Positions 57,952 through 64,000 of a stretch of 64,000 nucleotides of DNA are shown piece after piece. The position numbers were made by a program, and so were the translations under genes. Within the stretch, counting starts at the first letter, position 1. Every line of letters starts with the position of its first letter. Origin of the DNA: Akkermansia muciniphila (GTDB lineage Bacteria; Pseudomonadota; Gammaproteobacteria; Burkholderiales; Burkholderiaceae_C); assembly GCA_943331105.2 (NCBI GenBank), contig CALQKH020000002.1, positions 310,001 to 374,000 on the forward strand, read 5' to 3'. Below the pieces are notes generated by a model. That model made no database searches. It was not told the DNA's origin and saw only the letters and a program-made list of their open reading frames with translations.

Positions 57952-58860
57952 TTATCGGGCAACGACATCAGCGGCCTTGATCCACTCCTGGTGCAGTTTT
58001 TCTACCCTGTGCGCCACGGTCTCCACCGCTCCAATAGAAGCCACACCCTGACCTGCACTCCATGCAGTTTTCCAACTCGCCAGATCACTAGCCCCCTTGG
58101 GCAACAAACTTCCGTCTGCCTGCATGATGCCTTGGGCAAGCAAAGACGACTTCAAAAAATTCGCTGGAATCCCTGTCACAGCATCGGTCTTCACAATGTC
58201 ATCGGCACCAGCTGCGACCAACGCCTCTTTGTAGTCTTGCGACGCCATACTCTCAGGCGTAGCGATGAATGGTGTGCCCATGTAGGCCATGTCAGCACCC
58301 GCCACCTGAACAGCTCTGACCTGGCGACCCGTTGTTACACAACCAGCAACAGCCAAAGGGCCAGACCAAAAACTACGCACCTCCTCGATGAAGGCAAATG
58401 GATTGATCCAACCGGTGTTACCGCCAGCGCCGGCCGTCAGAAGTACCAACATATCAACGCCAGCCTCAATCGCCTTCCTCGCGTGCCTGACAGTGGCCAC
58501 ATCTGCCAAAACACGACCGCCATAGGCGTGGATGCGGCCTGCAACATTGGCCGGCGATCCAACAGAGGTGATCACCCAAGGTACTCGGTGGTTGATCACA
58601 ATATCCAGGTCATCGTCCCTTCTTCCATTGGATGGGTGAAGTATCAGGTTGGCCGCAACAAGTCCGCTTGCACCGAGAGTTCGATCTTTGATTTCAGATA
58701 ACCATGCATCCAGCAAAGCTGGCGTTCGCGCATTGAGCGTTGGAAATGCACCGACAATGCCCGCGTTGACAGAGGACACCACAAGCTCAATACCGCTCAC
58801 CAAAAACATGGGTGCAGCAATCACCGGTACCCTGAATGAAAAAGTCTCTTTGATTTGCAT
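57952..58860 (-). CDS. Nitronate monooxygenase (2-nitropropane dioxygenase family)
   Basis: 302 residues from ATG 58860; the frame runs back to 58950. FMN TIM-barrel features are VPVIAAPMFLVSG, the GRVLADVAT strand, the phosphate-binding LLTAGAGGNTG and VAGCVTTGRQV. The family oxidises nitronates; many members sit in fatty-acid or CoA operons where they may act as enoyl reductases or detoxify propionate-3-nitronate. It lies between two acyl-CoA ligases and converges on the first. Confidence 0.88.
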   Translation of the reverse strand: MQIKETFSFRVPVIAAPMFLVSGIELVVSSVNAGIVGAFPTLNARTPALLDAWLSEIKDRTLGASGLVAANLILHPSNGRRDDDLDIVINHRVPWVITSVGSPANVAGRIHAYGGRVLADVATVRHARKAIEAGVDMLVLLTAGAGGNTGWINPFAFIEEVRSFWSGPLAVAGCVTTGRQVRAVQVAGADMAYMGTPFIATPESMASQDYKEALVAAGADDIVKTDAVTGIPANFLKSSLLAQGIMQADGSLLPKGASDLASWKTAWSAGQGVASIGAVETVAHRVEKLHQEWIKAADVVAR

Positions 58861-58956
58861 GCTGCACGAACAATAAGGTTTTGAGTCAATGGCCATTGAA
58901 GCACTGATCGAGTATTTCAAAGCGACGAGCCATATGCCAACACGTTCCAACTTACC

Positions 58957-60540
58957 ATGAATTCACCGAAGGAGAAAACCTTGTTATCCCTTGACTATGC
59001 AGAGATCACGATACCGGAAATATTCAGCAGCCACGGAAAGTTTCGCAAACACCAAGAAGCTGTTGTGTGCGGTTCAGTCAGGCGGACTTGGGGGGATTTC
59101 AACGCCAACATGAACCGTGTCGCCAATGCACTCTTGGCGTCTGGCGTTGCACGCGGTGACCGCGTTGTGGTCATGATGGGCAATTCAGTCGAAATACTCG
59201 AAGTCATGTTCGGTGTTGTCAAAGCGGGTTGCTGCGTGGTGCCACTGTCCGGTTTGCTGACGGGGCAACAACTTGCTTCCTTGATCAATGATTGTGGCGC
59301 TAAACAGGCTTTTGCAACCGCAGACTTCATAGAGAGACTGCGACCATTTCAAGATGAACTGGTTCACCTCAACGCGAAGCATCGCTACGTTGTACATGGT
59401 CAAGCCGAAGGTTGGACTAACTACTCCGAGCTCACAAATGGGCAATCAACCTGTACCCCAAGTGCCGTTTATCGCTCCGAGGACGCCTTCAACATCATTT
59501 ACAGCTCAGGCACAACGGGCCTTCCAAAAGGCATCATGCAGAGCCACCGTGCCAGGGTTCACTGGGCAATTTCAAATTCTATTGAGATGCGGTTCAGTGA
59601 CCGAAGTCGTGCACTGACCACCACATCCCTTTATTCAAATGGAACCTGGCTCATGATGCTGCCCGTTCTGTTCAGTGGTGGCACCTGCGTTGTGATGCCT
59701 GCTTTCGAGCCAACGCAGTTTTCAAGACTGGTTGCGCACGAAAAAATCACCCACACTTTCATGGTCCCGGCCCAGTACATTGCACTGCTTCAAACCGATA
59801 CGGCTCAGTATGACCACAGTACATTGGACGTACTTCTGTGCGCAGGCTCGCCGCTCAGGAGGGATACCAAACGCCAGGTTATCGAGCGGTTAGGGAACAA
59901 GCTCATCGAACTGTATGGCTTCAGTGAGGGCTTTGCAACGATGCTCAAACCCAATGCGCCGGCAGATAAGTTCGATACGGTAGGCACCCCCGTTCTTGGG
60001 TTTGAGGTCCGCGTTCTGGATGAGTCAGGCGTTGTACTCGGACCGGGTGAAATTGGCGAAATCGCAGGTTACGGTCCGGGAATGATGTCTGCTTATCATG
60101 GCAAGCCGAATGAGACATCAGAGCTGATTTGGCAAGATGAGCGGGGCAGAACCTTTATTCGTTCGGGTGATATTGGTAGCCAAGACGAAGATGGCTATCT
60201 CAAGCTGGTCGACCGTAAAAAAGACATGATCATTTCTGGAGGGTTTAATGTCTTTCCAACCGACCTGGAAGAAATAATCGGTCAACACCCAGACGTGCTT
60301 GACACCACAGTCATTGGCGTACCGCATGAGCGTTGGGGTGAAACACCGTTGGCCTTGGTCATTCTCAGGCCAGGTGCAGTATTCGACGCCTCGTTGATGC
60401 TCCCTTGGTGCAACGAACGATTGGCCAAACACCAAAGACTCTCCAACATTGAAACGCGTGAAGACTTTCCTCGCAATGCCTTGGGCAAGGTTTTAAAACG
60501 CGTTCTCAGAGAACCCTACTGGATAAACGTCAAAACTTAA
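58957..60540 (+). CDS. AMP-forming acyl-CoA ligase, second copy
   Basis: 527 residues from ATG 58957, or 519 from TTG 58981, which has a perfect AAGGAG six bases upstream while the ATG has none. The motifs are YSSGTTGLPKGIMQSH, ELYGFSE, RSGDIG, DRKKDMIISGGFN and PRNALGKVLKR. It is divergent from the nitronate monooxygenase and 82 bases before a TetR regulator that probably controls it. It activates a fatty or aromatic acid to acyl-CoA. Confidence 0.92.
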   Translation: MNSPKEKTLLSLDYAEITIPEIFSSHGKFRKHQEAVVCGSVRRTWGDFNANMNRVANALLASGVARGDRVVVMMGNSVEILEVMFGVVKAGCCVVPLSGLLTGQQLASLINDCGAKQAFATADFIERLRPFQDELVHLNAKHRYVVHGQAEGWTNYSELTNGQSTCTPSAVYRSEDAFNIIYSSGTTGLPKGIMQSHRARVHWAISNSIEMRFSDRSRALTTTSLYSNGTWLMMLPVLFSGGTCVVMPAFEPTQFSRLVAHEKITHTFMVPAQYIALLQTDTAQYDHSTLDVLLCAGSPLRRDTKRQVIERLGNKLIELYGFSEGFATMLKPNAPADKFDTVGTPVLGFEVRVLDESGVVLGPGEIGEIAGYGPGMMSAYHGKPNETSELIWQDERGRTFIRSGDIGSQDEDGYLKLVDRKKDMIISGGFNVFPTDLEEIIGQHPDVLDTTVIGVPHERWGETPLALVILRPGAVFDASLMLPWCNERLAKHQRLSNIETREDFPRNALGKVLKRVLREPYWINVKT

Positions 60541-60621
60541 ATTTCCAGGTGACACGATTGGGTTGTCCAGAAGAACTCAATCAAGCCTTTACCATGCAGC
60601 CAAAACTTTTGCCCTAAAGCG

Positions 60622-61284
60622 ATGAAAACAATATCCAATCCAGCGCCGACATCCAAGAAACCACCTAAAAGTGCGAGCGCTACCAACGCAAAGACCAAAG
60701 ACAGTGAAGTTGGTTTGATTGTTGACAGAAGAGCTGAACTGATTGAAAAGGCTGCTCTTTTGTTTGGTGCACGCGGGTATGCCAACACTTCAATGCGAGA
60801 CATCTCGGCTGCATTCGGTATTTTGCATGGATCCATCTACCACCACTTTGGATCTAAAGAGGAACTGTTCATCACTGTCTATTCCTCCGGTGTTGACCGT
60901 TTTGTCAAAGACGTTGAAAAGGCCATTGAGCCCTACTCTGACCCATGGCAACGACTTGAAGCCGCATGCATTGCGCATCTTGAAGCCTTACTCATGAGAG
61001 AAAGCCCGGCCGCCACGGTGTTGGCCGACTGGTCCGCCAATTACTCAGAGAGCATGCGAACAGCACTGGTTGCGCAGCGTGACAGATACGAAAAGGTGTT
61101 TTTGAAATTGACCGATGCGGTGGAGTTGCCGCAGGGCATCAAGAAACGTTACTTCCGTTTGGGCCTTCTTGGGGCGTTGAATGGTGCATTGATGTGGTAC
61201 CAACCTGGAGGAGATTCGCCCTCTACGGTTGCAAAACAGCTTTTTTCCTTGTTCAGGAAAAAAGCCGAGTCCACAGACATTTGA
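60622..61284 (+). CDS. TetR-family regulator
   Basis: 220 residues: a basic N-terminal tail (about 1-30), helix-turn-helix FGARGYANTSMRDISAAFGI (about 50-69) followed by GSIYHHFGSKEELF, and a ligand domain with a DWSANYSESMRT stretch as in AcrR/KstR2-like regulators. It resembles regulators of fatty-acid and steroid catabolism whose effectors are acyl-CoAs. It lies between the ligase and the thiolase-P450 operon and could repress both. Confidence 0.9.
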   Translation: MKTISNPAPTSKKPPKSASATNAKTKDSEVGLIVDRRAELIEKAALLFGARGYANTSMRDISAAFGILHGSIYHHFGSKEELFITVYSSGVDRFVKDVEKAIEPYSDPWQRLEAACIAHLEALLMRESPAATVLADWSANYSESMRTALVAQRDRYEKVFLKLTDAVELPQGIKKRYFRLGLLGALNGALMWYQPGGDSPSTVAKQLFSLFRKKAESTDI

Positions 61285-61318
61285 GATTCATCAAATAACC
61301 AAACTCACACCGAGTTGA

Positions 61319-62575
61319 TCAATTGCTTCGCTGCAAAATGGTGATGGAACAAGCCGCCTCATCAAAACCAATCACACCACCGCCGTTCTCAGCAAGTGCG
61401 ATATTTGCACCTTCAGATTGCCGACTACCGGCTTCTCCACGCAATTGGGTCACCAGCTCATAAATCATGGACAGACCTGTTGCCCCGACCGGGTGACCTT
61501 TGGACACCAACCCGCCAGACAAATTGATGGGCAACTCTCCACCAAACGAAGTGGCACCGCTGGCGACATATGAGCCCCCCTGTCCAATTTCGCAGAATCC
61601 GAGCATTTCTGCCTGGTAAATCTCACAGAACGATGTCGCGTCATGGACCTCGGCAATATCGATGTCTGAGGGCTTTAGACCGGCTTTTGCATAGGCCTTT
61701 TTGGCGGCCACGTGCGAAAGTCCTGGCTCTGCCAAGTCACGGTACTTTCCGCCGGTCATCACGCTTGCGCTTACAGCAATGGCCCTCTCCTGCACACGCT
61801 TGGGTAGAGCGCGCAAGAATCGCTCAGAGCAAAGCAATGCAGCTGATGCGCCATCACCCACGGGCGAACACATGGCACGGGTCAAAGGCCAACTGATCTC
61901 TCGATCATTCAGCACTTCCTCCGGTGTGATGTTGAACCGGTACTGTGCATTGGGATTGAGGGCTCCCATGGCATGATTTTTAGAAGATGCATAAGCGATT
62001 TGCTCTCGCGTAGTTCCAAATGTCTTCATATGGTACGCAGCTTGCATGGCATAGGTATCCATGAACAAGGTGCCTCCACCACTATTGGTCACAAAGGGCT
62101 TGCCCGATTGCTCGCCTGCCATTCGGTAATACGCCTGCCACTCTTGCGGATCAAACTGATCAATGCCACCTTGAAAAATTTCCATGGTGCGCTCAGGATC
62201 GCCCGGGAAAAATGTTTTTTCCACACCCATGGCCAACGACAAATCACACTCACCAGAAAGAATGTCCTTGTAAGCACCGTGAAACGCCATGGACGCCGTT
62301 GCACAGCCGCCTTCTACGTTGATGAGTGGCACCCTTTCCGGAAAGATACCTTCACGCACCAAGGGGGTAAAACAAACTTGGCCACGAATATTGCGTTGAC
62401 CAAAAGTGCCCATTCCACAATTGCCAAACCATGCCTGATCAATTTGATGAGCAATATCAACTTCTGTATCTGCAATCAGACCCATGAAAGCGTCTCGTGT
62501 CAGATCTTTGAAAGTCTTGTCAGCCTGCTTACCAAAGGGCGTACATGAAGCACCAATCACATAAACGTCGCTCAT
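61319..62575 (-). CDS. Thiolase (SCP-x/lipid-transfer-type acetyl-CoA acetyltransferase)
   Basis: 418 residues from ATG 62575, which has GGAGG upstream (the frame is open to 62650). The acylated cysteine is Cys91 in VEGGCATASMA; the second-half His is in VHDATSFCE and the last motif is GLVSKGHPVGATG. It is of the thiolase branch related to sterol carrier protein x, which cleaves bulky 3-ketoacyl-CoAs. It is the last gene of the reductase-P450-thiolase operon, suggesting oxidative side-chain shortening. Confidence 0.9.
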   Translation of the reverse strand: MSDVYVIGASCTPFGKQADKTFKDLTRDAFMGLIADTEVDIAHQIDQAWFGNCGMGTFGQRNIRGQVCFTPLVREGIFPERVPLINVEGGCATASMAFHGAYKDILSGECDLSLAMGVEKTFFPGDPERTMEIFQGGIDQFDPQEWQAYYRMAGEQSGKPFVTNSGGGTLFMDTYAMQAAYHMKTFGTTREQIAYASSKNHAMGALNPNAQYRFNITPEEVLNDREISWPLTRAMCSPVGDGASAALLCSERFLRALPKRVQERAIAVSASVMTGGKYRDLAEPGLSHVAAKKAYAKAGLKPSDIDIAEVHDATSFCEIYQAEMLGFCEIGQGGSYVASGATSFGGELPINLSGGLVSKGHPVGATGLSMIYELVTQLRGEAGSRQSEGANIALAENGGGVIGFDEAACSITILQRSN

Positions 62576-62600
62576 CAGGAACCTCCAGAGATCAAACTGT

Positions 62601-63815
62601 TTAACTGAGAACCAAGGGCAACTGCGTTGGACCGCGCATGACCAGCGCATCCAACCATTTCACCTCACCTTGCCCAAAACGCATGGCAGGGTATTGGGCA
62701 ACAAGAGAGCCAATGCACACCTTAGCCTCAAGCCTGGCCAAAGGTGCACCAAGACAAAAATGAAGACCTTGACCAAAGGTCAAATGCCGATTGGGTGTGC
62801 GGTCCAGAATCAGCTCATGTGGCCGATCAAATCGACGCGGGTCGCGATTGGCCGCATTGATCATTGCAAAAACGCGGTCACCTGCGACCAACTTCTTGCC
62901 ATGCAACTCGTGATCGACCGCTGCAACTCTCGCAATGCTGTTGCTGGGACCGTCATACCGTAAAAACTCTTCTACAGCCGAGTCAATCAGTGCGGGTTCC
63001 TCATGAAGTCTTTGTTTTTGCTCTGGGTGATTGATCAGCGCCACAATGGCACTGCCCAGCAGACTGGTTGTCGTTTCATGGCCTCCAAATAAAACAAGCA
63101 TGCACATGGCCACCAGCTCATCCTCGCTCAGCGCACCATTCGCGTCGGTGACAGAAACCATCGCCGTGATGACATCGTCGCCAGGTGAGATTCGCCTCTG
63201 TGAAATCACATCCCGAAAATAGGAGGACATGCGATCAGCACCGTCTCTGGCTTTTTTGTATTTGTCGTCTTCTGATCGGGATGTGCCGATAAACAAACGC
63301 AGATCATCGGACCACCGTTTAATTTCAGCGAAGTCCTCACGAGGTAAGCCCATCATGTCCAAAATGACGTAGGCGGGCAGCAAGACCGCGACTTTTTCCA
63401 TGAAGTCCACATCGCGTGACGGATCCATGCCTTCAAGCAATTGCTCAACTGTCTTTTTGATGGCGCCCTCACGCGACTGAATCAATTGAAGCGAGAAGAC
63501 GACATTCATCATCTTTCGAAGCCGAGTGTGCTCAGGTGGCGCCTTGAACACAAGCCACTCATTGAGATACCGCATCACACCAGACAGAATGTCCCTGCGC
63601 TCGTCTTTCAATGCCTCATAAAAAGGGCGCAAACGATCCGACGACATGTTGGATGACATGGCCACCTGACGGACATCGTCGTACCGGGTGATGATCCAGC
63701 TCTTGATGGCCGGACTCCAGTGAACTGGATCCCTTTCTTGCAGTGCCTCATAGAAAGGAAAGGGATTGGTTCTGATCGCCTCGTTGGACGGATCATAGAC
63801 AAGCGGTGCGTTCAT
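62601..63815 (-). CDS. Cytochrome P450 monooxygenase
   Basis: 404 residues, the usual length for soluble bacterial P450s. The haem ligand is Cys354 ([15 protein letters not shown]), the I-helix oxygen motif is GGHETTT (244-250) and the K-helix ExxR is Glu283-Phe-Leu-Arg286. The start codon overlaps the stop of the ferredoxin-reductase gene as ATGA, and the thiolase starts 25 bases after its end. A coupled reductase gene suggests that the neighbour delivers electrons directly. Confidence 0.95.
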   Translation of the reverse strand: MNAPLVYDPSNEAIRTNPFPFYEALQERDPVHWSPAIKSWIITRYDDVRQVAMSSNMSSDRLRPFYEALKDERRDILSGVMRYLNEWLVFKAPPEHTRLRKMMNVVFSLQLIQSREGAIKKTVEQLLEGMDPSRDVDFMEKVAVLLPAYVILDMMGLPREDFAEIKRWSDDLRLFIGTSRSEDDKYKKARDGADRMSSYFRDVISQRRISPGDDVITAMVSVTDANGALSEDELVAMCMLVLFGGHETTTSLLGSAIVALINHPEQKQRLHEEPALIDSAVEEFLRYDGPSNSIARVAAVDHELHGKKLVAGDRVFAMINAANRDPRRFDRPHELILDRTPNRHLTFGQGLHFCLGAPLARLEAKVCIGSLVAQYPAMRFGQGEVKWLDALVMRGPTQLPLVLS

Positions 63816-64000
63816 AAGTCCAAAACCAAACAGGGGGTTAACGATCGCGAGCAGCAGGGTGTGAAGGCGTCATTTTTCTCATGCTCTTCAGGCAGCATGA
63901 ACTGATCACGATGGTCTGGAGTGCCCTCCAAGACTCGAGTCAAGCACGAGCCGCAATGTCCTTGCTCACAAGAAACCAGCACGTCAACCCCGGCCGCCGA
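63812..64000 (-). CDS. PDR-type ferredoxin reductase, C-terminal 2Fe-2S domain (5' end outside window)
   Basis: Only the last 62 codons are in the window. Cys-x4-Cys-x2-Cys (CEQGHCGSC) and a later CCSR give a plant-type 2Fe-2S site, and [11 protein letters not shown] with FTPCCSRS is the typical C-terminus of phthalate dioxygenase reductase family proteins. The stop overlaps the P450 start as ATGA, so it is most likely the electron donor of the P450; it might also serve the Rieske oxygenase at 42408. Confidence 0.88.
   Translation of the reverse strand, partial: SAAGVDVLVSCEQGHCGSCLTRVLEGTPDHRDQFMLPEEHEKNDAFTPCCSRSLTPCLVLDL

Noticed and set aside
57922..58701. Plus-strand frame of 259 codons after the first acyl-CoA ligase
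   Set aside because: It lies opposite the nitronate monooxygenase gene, which has recognisable FMN-barrel motifs; the plus-strand product has none.

Overview
The window looks like a chromosomal stretch of a free-living betaproteobacterium, most likely Burkholderiales/Comamonadaceae (Limnohabitans-, Rhodoferax- or Polaromonas-like). The basis is gene content: six Bug/TctC-type periplasmic solute receptors, two TRAP transporters, four LysR regulators (three of them next to transport or catabolic genes), a tandem glycine riboswitch in front of a D-amino acid dehydrogenase, and a BciA-type 8-vinyl reductase that points to bacteriochlorophyll synthesis elsewhere in the genome. The genus is an inference, not a measurement. 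No rRNA, tRNA, CRISPR array, prophage or plasmid backbone was seen.

Layout. 0-5.2 kb: serine hydrolase (cut by the window edge), small membrane protein, class II aldolase, first Bug receptor, histidine phosphatase and an alpha/beta hydrolase. 5.2-10.2 kb: a MoxR / DUF58 / VWA module with a membrane-anchored trypsin-like protease and a second, divergent VWA protein. 10.4-14.5 kb: PsiF-repeat protein, MFS exporter, bciA, CBS-domain protein and PsiE-like protein. 14.9-21.7 kb: two catabolic sets, PhyH dioxygenase / enolase-superfamily enzyme / MFS carrier, then LysR / Bug / M20 amidohydrolase. 21.8-23.3 kb: glycine riboswitch and dadA. 23.6-29.4 kb: OYE-type oxidoreductase, two Bug receptors, a DUF993 TIM barrel and an alpha/beta hydrolase. 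29.6-31.8 kb: a protein resembling Bacillus spore-coat transglutaminase (Tgl) and an apparently exported methyltransferase.

31.8-38.7 kb: LysR, sulfatase and Bug on one side, facing a tightly overlapping minus-strand operon of PanE-like reductase, APH-family kinase and a divergent enolase. The order reduction, phosphorylation, dehydration suggests a route from a 2-oxo acid to a PEP-like product and is the most novel-looking system here. 38.8-39.7 kb: a decayed IS3-family element that has replaced the 3' end of a nitrilase-family gene. 41.4-52.5 kb: LysR, Rieske oxygenase, TauD/TfdA dioxygenase, Bug, a split TRAP system, coniferyl-aldehyde-type dehydrogenase and SDR, plausibly for aromatic or lignin-derived acids. 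53.5-64 kb: a complete TRAP operon running into an acyl-CoA ligase, then nitronate monooxygenase, second ligase, TetR, and a minus-strand operon of PDR-type ferredoxin reductase, P450 and thiolase: uptake, CoA activation, oxidation and thiolytic cleavage of an unknown acid.

The common theme is scavenging of diverse organic acids: each receptor sits beside a different small set of oxidoreductases, hydrolases or ligases, usually with its own regulator.
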